NCBI GenBank assembly: GCA_012515455.1
Contig: JAAYYJ010000201.1
Coordinates: forward strand, 1 to 15,347
Source of the DNA: Oligosphaeraceae bacterium
Lineage (GTDB): Bacteria; Verrucomicrobiota; Lentisphaeria; Oligosphaerales; Oligosphaeraceae
DNA: 15,347 nucleotides
Reading direction: 5' to 3'
Part shown: piece by piece, positions 1 through 6,727 of the stretch
Layout of the letters: each line of letters starts with the position of its first letter
Numbering within the stretch: the first letter of the stretch is position 1
The notes under the pieces: model-generated
What the model was told of the DNA's origin: nothing
Database searches by the model: none
What the model saw: the letters and a program-made list of their open reading frames with translations, nothing else
Position numbers and translations under genes: made by a program

Positions 1-536
1 GGGAAGCAGTTGAAGCGGCAGCCGCGTGAGGCGTGCACGAGGTCAACCATCTGCACGCCACGGTAGTTGTACAGTTCGCGCTTCAGAATATCCCGCCGGG
101 CGGGGCCGATCAGAGCTGTATCCGGGAAATCGCCGAGGAAATTATAGACCTTCTGCAGGCGTCCAGCGGCAAAATCCTGCAGGACGGCCGCGGTGCGGCC
201 TTCGCATTCGCCCAGGAAGATGCTGTCGGCATGCAGTATGGCTTCCTCCTGATGCAGCATAATGGCAATGCCGCCCATCAAGACCGTCCTGCCCGCGCCC
301 CGGAGCTCGTCGGCGATTTGGTAGGCCTGCGGAGTCTGGCAGGTCAGCATGCAGGAAATTGCATAGAGGTCGCAGGAGTCCTTCAGGTCCAGCGGTTCGA
401 CATTCTCGTCGCAGAAATCCACCGTGACGTATTCGGGGAGGGTGGCGGCGAAGGACACCGGCCCCATCGGGGGCAGATTGAATTCAGGCTGATTGGGCAG
501 TTTCGGCCATTTGGGGTAAATCAGTTTCAACTTCAT
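1..536 (-). CDS. Cobalamin-binding-domain radical SAM protein, 3' part beyond the left edge (partial)
   Basis: The first 178 residues can be read on the minus strand; the rest lies outside the window. It opens with KLIYPKWPKLPNQPEF and an alpha/beta region (about residues 1-125, with the strand VLMGGI near 85-90 and FLGECEG near 107-113) that looks like the N-terminal B12-binding-like domain of BchE-type radical SAM enzymes. Residues 169-178 (ASRGCRFNCF) give the first two cysteines, C173 and C177, of a CX3CX2C iron-sulfur motif; the third would be just off the edge. No DXHXXG base-off motif is seen, which is common in this class. The start ATG overlaps the TGA of the preceding gene by 4 bp (ATGA), so translation is probably coupled and the start is well supported. 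Enzymes of this family do methyl transfer, cyclisation or ring rearrangement. The substrate here is unknown, but the setting suggests an ACP-bound or released acyl chain. Family call firm, reaction unknown. Confidence 0.88.
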   Translation of the reverse strand, partial: MKLKLIYPKWPKLPNQPEFNLPPMGPVSFAATLPEYVTVDFCDENVEPLDLKDSCDLYAISCMLTCQTPQAYQIADELRGAGRTVLMGGIAIMLHQEEAILHADSIFLGECEGRTAAVLQDFAAGRLQKVYNFLGDFPDTALIGPARRDILKRELYNYRGVQMVDLVHASRGCRFNCF

Positions 537-1144
537 GATGATCGGCAATTCCTAAGGTGAAAAAACAGCTCTTTCAGGGTCTGGCAGCGGGGCAGCGGAG
601 TCCCGGAAGGACGCCAGAGCAGCAGGCAGGCCGCACTGGCATGAATTTCGGCAACCAGCACTTGCCGCAAGGTCGGGTTGGCCTGGAGCAGGTCCTCCAG
701 GGCGGCAAAGAGCAGCCCGGTGTCAGCGGCAGTGGAGAAATACCACACCGGACCATGGATTTTGAGAGTGATGGCTGCTTCGCAGGCGGGGATGGAGGGC
801 AGGGTCGGGACGAAGAACATGCCCCTGCCGGTCTCTCGCCCGTGCGCCAGGAAGTCATCCCAGTAGGTGCGGTTGGCCTGGGTGCAGCTTTCGCCGTTCC
901 AGCCGATGCAGGCGGTATCCGCGGGCGACCATTCGGGGCAGTCCGAGGCGGCCAGGATGGCTCCCAGCTGTGCCAGGCGCACCGGGTTGCCGGCCCGGCG
1001 GAAATCTTCCAGGTCGGCGGTGATGCGGGGCTGCAGGTCGGCAGTAATGATCTTCCTGAGTTCGTTCAGGTCGTTATAGCCGAGTTCCGGCCCATGCAGC
1101 AGCAGGGCTTTTTGACAATCCAGGCAAGCTGCGGCGGTGATCAT
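533..1144 (-). CDS. Half-size beta-ketoacyl synthase-like protein (chain-length-factor type, ApeC-like)
   Basis: This 203-residue protein corresponds only to the N-terminal half of a ketosynthase (Ketoacyl-synt_2 type). The segment around residues 108-145 (FFVPTLPSIPACEA, then GPVWYFSTAADTG) aligns by eye with the region that carries the active-site Cys in true ketosynthases (STACAS). Here that position is Ala140, so it cannot form the acyl-enzyme, and the C-terminal histidine motifs are absent altogether. From memory of aryl-polyene systems, a short KS-like subunit (ApeC) pairs with a catalytic ketosynthase (ApeO) as a chain-length factor; the same role is inferred here with the ketosynthase just upstream. 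Its ATG overlaps that ketosynthase's TGA by 4 bp, and its own TGA overlaps the next ATG by 4 bp, which fits coupled expression of a heterodimer. Cysteine content is fairly high but shows no metal motif. Confidence 0.8.
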   Translation of the reverse strand: MITAAACLDCQKALLLHGPELGYNDLNELRKIITADLQPRITADLEDFRRAGNPVRLAQLGAILAASDCPEWSPADTACIGWNGESCTQANRTYWDDFLAHGRETGRGMFFVPTLPSIPACEAAITLKIHGPVWYFSTAADTGLLFAALEDLLQANPTLRQVLVAEIHASAACLLLWRPSGTPLPRCQTLKELFFHLRNCRSS

Positions 1145-2241
1145 GGCTGAGCCTCCAGCAGCAATGCGCTGTTCAGGCCTCCGAAGCCGACATTCAGGGA
1201 CAGCAGATATGGCGAGTGCATCTTCTGGGCTGCAGCGGCGACGAATTGTTCTGCGCCCAGGGCGGGATGGCGTAATCCCGCCTGCGGCGGGAGCTGGGCG
1301 CGGCGCAGGAAGGTCAGCCCGTAGACGATCTGCAGTATTCCCGAGGCGGCCAGGGTGTGTCCGAGGTTGCCTTTGATGGAGACCAGTGGCGGGCCGGCGG
1401 CACAGCTGCCGAAGACCTTGGCAAGGGCGGCAATTTCCGACTGGTCGTTGTACAGTGTCCCCGTGCCGTGGCCAATGACTCCGCCGATATCGGCAGGAGT
1501 GATTCCCGCCTCCTGCAGAGTGGCGCTGATGAGTGAAGCGAGTTGCTGGCCGGAGAGGTCCGGGGCGGTGATATGGGCGGCATCACAGGACTCGCGGGCA
1601 GCCAGCAACCGTCCCGGGGCGCTGCGGGATGATTCCTGGCTCAGCAGGATGGCTCCTGCGCCTTCGCCCAACAGCAGTCCATCGCGATGTTCATCGTAGG
1701 GGCGGGTAATGGTCCGGGAGACTGCTCCCAGGGATGCGAATCCCGAGGTCACGAATTCGCTGGTAATATCCAGTCCGATGACCAAAGCGGCCCGGCAGCG
1801 GTTCCGGCGCAGTGCCCGCATAGCGCAGGCGGTGGCAATCTGTCCCGAAGCGCAGGCGGCGGAAATCAAGGTCGCTTGCTGCTGCGGGAAGCGTTTCCTT
1901 ACGGCATCCAGGAGTATCCCCGGGCAGTCGGGCGTTGCAGTGGGTGGGGCTTGTTCCAGGCAGTCGATGGCCCCGACGGTGGTCGCCAGGAAGATGGCGG
2001 TGTCGGGGGGGAGGTGCGGCAAGCGTTCGGCCAGGCGGTCGAACAAGGCTATGGCGCGTGATTCGCCCGGCCGGGGTTGCAATCCGGAGCAGAGGCCGTG
2101 TTTCAGCGCGTGGGCCGCGAAGTGCTCTGGTACACTGAAGGCCTGGCGACCGGCAAAGAAGGTCTGCTCGGCCTGAGGGCAGTGGTTGCCGGCGGCAGAG
2201 ATTGCATCGGCGAAAAGGATCTGTGTGGCTGGCTCAGTCAT
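1141..2241 (-). CDS. Beta-ketoacyl-ACP synthase (second KS of the cluster)
   Basis: A 366-residue condensing enzyme with a complete Cys-His-His triad: C130 in ISAACASG, H258 in GHGTGT and H295 in KGNLGHTLAASG. It would extend an ACP-bound acyl chain by Claisen condensation with malonyl-ACP in the cytoplasm. It is shorter than FabF (about 410 residues); the N-terminal region is compact and diverged. The start MTEPATQ was chosen because it lies 8 bp inside the end of the thioesterase gene, like the other tight joins in this operon; the 51-residue upstream extension read in the same frame is Cys/Arg-rich and overlaps the thioesterase gene, so it is rejected. The stop overlaps the start of the half-size KS-like gene by 4 bp, so the two probably form the elongating KS/CLF pair. 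It could equally be assigned an ApeO- or ApeR-like role; sequence alone does not separate these. Confidence 0.92.
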   Translation of the reverse strand: MTEPATQILFADAISAAGNHCPQAEQTFFAGRQAFSVPEHFAAHALKHGLCSGLQPRPGESRAIALFDRLAERLPHLPPDTAIFLATTVGAIDCLEQAPPTATPDCPGILLDAVRKRFPQQQATLISAACASGQIATACAMRALRRNRCRAALVIGLDITSEFVTSGFASLGAVSRTITRPYDEHRDGLLLGEGAGAILLSQESSRSAPGRLLAARESCDAAHITAPDLSGQQLASLISATLQEAGITPADIGGVIGHGTGTLYNDQSEIAALAKVFGSCAAGPPLVSIKGNLGHTLAASGILQIVYGLTFLRRAQLPPQAGLRHPALGAEQFVAAAAQKMHSPYLLSLNVGFGGLNSALLLEAQP

Positions 2242-2713
2242 GGAATTCCCGGTTCTTCCAGCGTTCCCAGGTTTTTTCAATGAGCGGTGGCGGAAAGAGG
2301 TACGGTTCGCGGGTCTGCAGATCAAACAGCATCTGCACTGTGTAACCGGTGCCGGCAAGGTCCCCGCCAGGCTTGCGCACTTCATAGCTGACATTGAGCC
2401 TGGCGCCGTCGCTCCAGCTCAAGGCCGCCTGGATGCTGAAATCCTGGTCGAGCAGCAGTGGTGCGAAATAATCCACATGGCACTGCACCATGGGGGCACC
2501 GATGCCGCAACGCCGGTATTCGTCGTAGGTCAAGCCGATTTTGCGCATCAGCTCCGTGTGCGCGATTTCGAAGAATCTGGGATAATGCCCGTGCCAGGCG
2601 ATGGCCAGTGCGTCCACTTCGCTGAAAGTCAGCCGATGTCTGACCAGGATGGTGATTGGCGGTGGATCGCCGGGGCAGGTCTGGAAGTATTGTTTTTTGC
2701 GTCGCATGGTCAT
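2234..2713 (-). CDS. Acyl-CoA/acyl-ACP thioesterase, 4HBT (YbgC/FadM-like) hotdog family
   Basis: A 159-residue single hotdog domain. The signature FSEVDALAIAWHGHYPRFFE (residues 30-49) matches the 4-hydroxybenzoyl-CoA thioesterase family pattern, with the conserved catalytic-type Asp at D34 and the HG.Y turn that follows. Such enzymes hydrolyse acyl thioesters; here the likely job is releasing or proofreading the chain on the ACP. It is cytoplasmic, with no signal peptide. Its ATG overlaps the TGA of the upstream dehydratase by 4 bp; an ATG two codons later (MRRKK) is possible but less well placed. The 3' end overlaps the ketosynthase start by 8 bp. Aryl-polyene clusters commonly carry a thioesterase of this fold. 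The substrate is inferred from context only. Confidence 0.9.
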   Translation of the reverse strand: MTMRRKKQYFQTCPGDPPPITILVRHRLTFSEVDALAIAWHGHYPRFFEIAHTELMRKIGLTYDEYRRCGIGAPMVQCHVDYFAPLLLDQDFSIQAALSWSDGARLNVSYEVRKPGGDLAGTGYTVQMLFDLQTREPYLFPPPLIEKTWERWKNREFHD

Positions 2714-3090
2714 TTTGTCAGCCGCAGCCGCAGCCGGGCCACTATTTGGTGGTCATTGGTGGTGATGGTGACGGCGGCAGAATACCCGCCTCCTGGCGGC
2801 TCAGTCAGCTGGCAGACGAAATGGGCGGTGTCACCGGGGACCAGGTGCTGCTTGAATTTCATCGTGGTAATTTCCTGCAGTTGCAACGGGCAGCCGGCGA
2901 TTTCTCCGGCCTGCAGTACTGCGGCCGAGATCAGGCAGACTGCAGGGACAATGGGGTTGCCGGGGAAATGTCCGTCGAAGCCGCAAAAATCCCGGTCGAA
3001 GGTGATGCTGCTTCTGAATGATCCGTCGTCCTGACGCGGTGCCGGTCTCAAGCGCTGTTGCAGTTCCGATTGGATATGTGACAAGCTCAT
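2710..3090 (-). CDS. 3-hydroxyacyl-ACP dehydratase, FabZ/ApeI-like hotdog protein
   Basis: Read from the ATG at 3090, this is a 126-residue hotdog protein. Residues 31-50 hold FDRDFCGFDGHFPGNPIVPA, the FabZ/ApeI motif HFPGxPxxPG, with H41 as the expected catalytic His; the final Gly of the family motif is Ala here. It would dehydrate 3-hydroxyacyl-ACP to trans-2-enoyl-ACP. The start MSLSHIQ forms a 4-bp ATGA overlap with the exporter gene's stop, matching neighbouring joins. A longer reading from 3144 adds 18 Pro/Ala-rich residues, would overlap the exporter by 58 bp, and is less likely. With the ApeP-like domain at 6715-8154, the operon carries two distinct dehydratases, as aryl-polyene systems do (ApeI and ApeP form a heterodimer there, from general knowledge). 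Confidence 0.9.
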   Translation of the reverse strand: MSLSHIQSELQQRLRPAPRQDDGSFRSSITFDRDFCGFDGHFPGNPIVPAVCLISAAVLQAGEIAGCPLQLQEITTMKFKQHLVPGDTAHFVCQLTEPPGGGYSAAVTITTNDHQIVARLRLRLTK

Positions 3091-6000
3091 GGTGTGGGGG
3101 GCGTCTGCGGCTCCCGGCGTGGGGGCCGGAACGTGAATTTGCATCCGGTGCGGTAGTTCTTGTAGACGATTTCAGTGTAGGAGGCCAGGTTCTCATCCCA
3201 GCCGGAATAATATACAATCCATTCCCGGTTTGGAAATACGCCAAGCCGTTTTTGCACCATCCGCAGCGGTCTGCCGGCCAGGGACTGCCGCTCGCCGTCC
3301 GCCAGCTGGCGCTGCGCGGGGATTGAGGTCACGAGCGGGAAATCCCAGTCCGGCGGAGTGGTGAAGAAGATATTGCATAAATCCTGGTAGATGGTCGCGA
3401 AAATCTTCCGCCTGGCAATCCCGGGGAAGACCTCCGAGACCGTCTTGCTGAGCTCCTGACCAGCGCTGCCACTGACGGAAAACAGCACCGCACCAGAGGG
3501 AAGCATGCCGGTGGCGGCAATTTTCCGGGTGGTGGGGTCTTTCTGCAGAGCCAGGAGCATCGGGAAGCTGTACCACCAGATATCGACCTTCAGGTTCAGC
3601 AGTTGTGTCCCGGCGCGGTTGTGCGCGGCCTGGAAGGACTGCCATTCGTTGGCCGCTTCTGCGCCGGGCAGGCGGCGGGGCGCGAATGTCTCTCTGGGAG
3701 AAGTCCTGCAGCCGGCGGCCAGAAAGGTCAGGCAGATTGCCGCCAGCAGTGTACCCCGGGGCGGTCGTTTGCGGATGGCCACCAGCAAGGCCGGAATCAC
3801 ATACAGGGCGGTGACGGCGGTAAAAAGGATTTCACAGGACAGGACCAGTCCGGTCTGAAACAGCACCGGATGGCGGGAAAACAGCAGCGCAGCGGAGGTG
3901 AACAGGGTGGTGATGGCCGACAGGAAAACAGCGGTCGGGACGCTGCTGCTGCTGTCGGTGGCGGCGTTATGGAGTGCGAAGATGCCGTAGTCGATGACCA
4001 AACCGATCAGAATTATCATGCCAAAGCAGCTGGCTAGGTTCAGGGGGGAGCCACATGCCGCCATCAATCCTGAGAACCAGAGTGCTGCAGTCAGGCCAGG
4101 CAAGAAAATTAAGGCCAGTTTCCAGGGAGAGCGGTATACTGGCAGGAGCAGCAGCAGAACCGCAATGACGGCCAGCAGCAGCACCTTGGTCAAGATCGGT
4201 TTCAGGTCAATCATGCTGGCCAGGCGAAAAGCTTCATTCGAGAGCCAGGCGCAATTTCCGGCTGCATCCAGAGCCCGCAGCAGCGTCAATTTATCCCTCT
4301 CGCTCCGCTGGCCGGCAAAAAAGAACAACCCGGTCCCGGTATCCTGCTGCTGGCGGAAGAGTCTGCGGCTTATTTCCTGCAGGAAGAGCGGCTCGCTTTG
4401 GTTCAGGCCACTGCTGCAGCCGGCCTGCAAAGAGGCGAAGAAGGGCTGGTAAAACGCCGCCGGCAACCCTGCCTGCAGGCATTCGCGGGACAGGTGGTCC
4501 TGGAGCACCTGCAAGCGCCGGGTGCAGTCGGGGCTGCGCCAGGACTCGAGGTTTTTACCTTGTTTCTGCTGCGAAGGCCAGAGGGTCGCGGGGTGGAAGC
4601 AGCGACCGGCTAAAGCCAGCTCGGCCTCCAGTCTTTCGCAGTGTTCCAGGATTTCTTGCTGGCCGGTGCCGGTGACCACGATCAGGTCCCCGGCGTCAAC
4701 AGTGCGCCAGTGCTGCTGGAAGGCCTGCTCAGCCTGAAGAGTCTCGGCACTGGTGCCGTCCAGGGCGCTGAGATTGAAATCGATCTTGCTGCCTGGCAGC
4801 AGCATTGCCGCACCCAGGCAGAGCAGCAGCCAGAGGGCCGTAATAACGCGGGCCGGCCCCAGCCGCGGGTGGAAGCTGGCAAAGGCAAAATGCAGCTCCT
4901 GGCGTTTTTTCAGCAGGGTCGGGAGGACGAAGAACGACAGCAACAGGTTTACCAGCAAGATGCAGCTGGCGAAAATTCCCAGTTGCAGATATGCCTCAAT
5001 ACCCGCGAATCCGAGGGTCAGAAAGACTGCGGCTGAGGTCAGGGCGCTCATGCACAGGGGCAGGAAGAGCCCGGCCAGCTTCCGGATCCGCTGCTGGCCG
5101 GTGAAAGCAGTGTAACTGTGTATGCCCTGGTCCACCGCCAAGCCCGCGATGCTGCCGCTGACGCCCAGGATGAGCAGGCAGATGTTCTGGAAGACTGCGG
5201 CCAGGACCCCGGTGACGATGACGGAGGCGGCTAAAGGCAGCAGTGGAATCCATGCGGCATCCAGTGCCCTGCGGTAGACGAAGAAAAACAGCAGCAGCAG
5301 GGCCAGTATCGAGGTCAGGCTGATTTTGTATATATCGCTCCTGACAATCTGCTCGTTCTCCATGGCGTGGAGCAGTGGCGAGATCATGGTGATCCGGGCT
5401 GAGGGCAGCAGCGTTGCGGCTTCGTCACGCAGGCGCTGGAACAATTCCCCGCTGCGCTGTGCATCAGTCCCCCCGGGCAGATCGAGATGAAGGTTGAGTA
5501 GCAGTCGTTCTGCGCTCTCGTCGGTCATATATGGATGCTGGAGAGAGATTTTCAGCCCGGAGAGCTGCTGCAAGGTACGCAACTCCTGCAGAAACTGCGC
5601 GTTCCAGCCGAAGGGGTCCAGGCGCACGGTATGGATCGGCGCGGCCGGCAGCAGCAAGGCCTTTTTGGCTTTGCGCACGGCCTGTTCCGTCGAGGCGCTC
5701 TCCAGAATGGATGCGTCGCGCAGCAACGGCAGCAGCGTGGGGAAATCCGACAGCGCGGCAGTGACCGCGCTGCTGAGTTGGTAATCCACGGCCGTGATTT
5801 CCGGCCAGGCGGCCAGCCGCTCAGCCAGGGTCTCGGCGGCAGCCGACAACGCCGCTGCCCCGCCCGGATGGCCGGAGTCGATTTCCAACTGCACGGATTC
5901 TCCCAGACGGCTCCTGCCCATCACCCGGTACATATTGCCGGAAATCGACCCGTGCGGGAACAGCTGCCCCGGGTCGTTGCGGTAATTCCCCCGTGCCGCA

Positions 6001-6116
6001 GCGGAGACTGCCAGCAGCAGCAGAAGGATCAGTGCCAGCCAGACCAGGACCCGCCGGCGAAAGATCAGAACCAGCAATTTCCCGGCCAGGGTATTTATTT
6101 TGGGGGCAGTTCCCAT
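3087..6116 (-). CDS. MMPL/RND-family exporter fused to a C-terminal DUF3261-like lipoprotein domain
   Basis: A 1009-residue inner-membrane transporter. One helix near residues 18-40 is followed by a periplasmic loop, a helix bundle at about 263-441, a second loop, and a bundle at about 641-780, giving the duplicated 12-helix RND plan. Candidate proton-relay acidic residues sit in helix motifs GLAVDQGIH (D329) and VIDYGIF (D709). After the last helix comes a basic stretch (IRKRPPRG), a hydrophobic run and a lipobox, LAAGC with C803, then about 206 residues resembling the DUF3261 lipoprotein of aryl-polyene clusters (LolB-like). These are normally two genes; here one frame runs through both. 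An internal GTG at 3782 could start a separate 231-residue lipoprotein, but no clear ribosome site precedes it. Role inferred: moving the finished lipid to the periplasm and outer membrane. The start overlaps the LolA-like gene by 22 bp. Confidence 0.9.
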   Translation of the reverse strand: MGTAPKINTLAGKLLVLIFRRRVLVWLALILLLLLAVSAAARGNYRNDPGQLFPHGSISGNMYRVMGRSRLGESVQLEIDSGHPGGAAALSAAAETLAERLAAWPEITAVDYQLSSAVTAALSDFPTLLPLLRDASILESASTEQAVRKAKKALLLPAAPIHTVRLDPFGWNAQFLQELRTLQQLSGLKISLQHPYMTDESAERLLLNLHLDLPGGTDAQRSGELFQRLRDEAATLLPSARITMISPLLHAMENEQIVRSDIYKISLTSILALLLLFFFVYRRALDAAWIPLLPLAASVIVTGVLAAVFQNICLLILGVSGSIAGLAVDQGIHSYTAFTGQQRIRKLAGLFLPLCMSALTSAAVFLTLGFAGIEAYLQLGIFASCILLVNLLLSFFVLPTLLKKRQELHFAFASFHPRLGPARVITALWLLLCLGAAMLLPGSKIDFNLSALDGTSAETLQAEQAFQQHWRTVDAGDLIVVTGTGQQEILEHCERLEAELALAGRCFHPATLWPSQQKQGKNLESWRSPDCTRRLQVLQDHLSRECLQAGLPAAFYQPFFASLQAGCSSGLNQSEPLFLQEISRRLFRQQQDTGTGLFFFAGQRSERDKLTLLRALDAAGNCAWLSNEAFRLASMIDLKPILTKVLLLAVIAVLLLLLPVYRSPWKLALIFLPGLTAALWFSGLMAACGSPLNLASCFGMIILIGLVIDYGIFALHNAATDSSSSVPTAVFLSAITTLFTSAALLFSRHPVLFQTGLVLSCEILFTAVTALYVIPALLVAIRKRPPRGTLLAAICLTFLAAGCRTSPRETFAPRRLPGAEAANEWQSFQAAHNRAGTQLLNLKVDIWWYSFPMLLALQKDPTTRKIAATGMLPSGAVLFSVSGSAGQELSKTVSEVFPGIARRKIFATIYQDLCNIFFTTPPDWDFPLVTSIPAQRQLADGERQSLAGRPLRMVQKRLGVFPNREWIVYYSGWDENLASYTEIVYKNYRTGCKFTFRPPRREPQTPPTP

Positions 6117-6727
6117 ATCTGCGCGGGGATGGGTTGGTTGTTTTTGATATTGAAGAATTCCATGATCATGGAGTCGCCGTTTTTCTCTCGGAAGGTAATA
6201 TTCTCGATGGCGTCATATTCTGTCCGGAAGCGTATCTCCAGTGAATTGAAGAACATGGTGAATTCCTGGCGTATCGGGACCAGCTGCAGCGTATGCTGAT
6301 CCAGCACCGCAATGGTGAAGTCGCGGGCCAAGGCTGCGAGATCGCCGTTCAGCCAGTTGTTCTGGTACTGGAAAAGCATTTTCAGCCAGGGCATGTCATT
6401 GCCTGACAGTGTGGTTATCTGGTTGGTCTCAGCATCCCATTGCCGGAACGACTCGGGCTCGAAGACGCAGACCGAGTGCAGCGGCGTGTTGACAGCCCAA
6501 AGCAGCCGCCGGCCCTGTTCCTGATACAGATGACCGCGGATTTCAAAGGTGAAGTCCAGGGCCTGTAAACGGCGGGTCTGGCGGTACTCGGCTTGGACCG
6601 TGCGGGTTCCCGCCAGGGGCTGCAGCCTGGCGGCGAATTCTTGCCACGACTTGGGGACGGAGTTATCAGCCTGGAGCTGACCGGCCGCGGCCAGGAGCAG
6701 CAGCAGTGCGGCAATCAGACTTCGCAT
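6095..6727 (-). CDS. LolA-like outer-membrane lipoprotein carrier family protein
   Basis: A 210-residue exported protein. Residues 1-20 form a clear signal peptide (MRS, a Leu/Ala core, then QLQA) with likely cleavage after A20. The mature part begins SVPKSWQEFAARLQPLAGTRTVQ and has the beta-rich LolA pattern, for example EYRQTRRLQALDFTFEIRGHLY and LLWAVNTP, where RRLLW matches the LolA/LolB-fold strand. Length is typical of LolA (about 200). A good ribosome site, GAGGTG, lies 5 bases before the ATG and within the end of the upstream gene, which it overlaps by 13 bp. In aryl-polyene-type clusters a LolA homologue sits beside an MMPL exporter and a DUF3261 lipoprotein; it probably carries the cluster's lipid across the periplasm rather than general lipoproteins. 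The cargo is inferred. Confidence 0.87.
   Translation of the reverse strand: MRSLIAALLLLLAAAGQLQADNSVPKSWQEFAARLQPLAGTRTVQAEYRQTRRLQALDFTFEIRGHLYQEQGRRLLWAVNTPLHSVCVFEPESFRQWDAETNQITTLSGNDMPWLKMLFQYQNNWLNGDLAALARDFTIAVLDQHTLQLVPIRQEFTMFFNSLEIRFRTEYDAIENITFREKNGDSMIMEFFNIKNNQPIPAQIWELPPK

Noticed and set aside
33..560. Plus-strand open frame of 175 codons at the left edge
   Set aside because: The minus strand encodes the cobalamin-type radical SAM protein here with clear motifs; the plus frame has no recognisable features.
2242..2394. 51-residue N-terminal extension of the second ketosynthase
   Set aside because: It overlaps the thioesterase gene deeply and is Cys/Arg-rich; the internal Met at 2241 fits the operon's tight joins.
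2186..3034. Plus-strand open frame of 282 codons across the thioesterase and dehydratase genes
   Set aside because: Antisense to two genes with diagnostic motifs; its composition is not protein-like.
4140..5320. Recurrent CAGCAG/CTGCTG runs that look like a triplet repeat
   Set aside because: They encode Leu-rich membrane helices of the exporter and are not a tandem repeat array.
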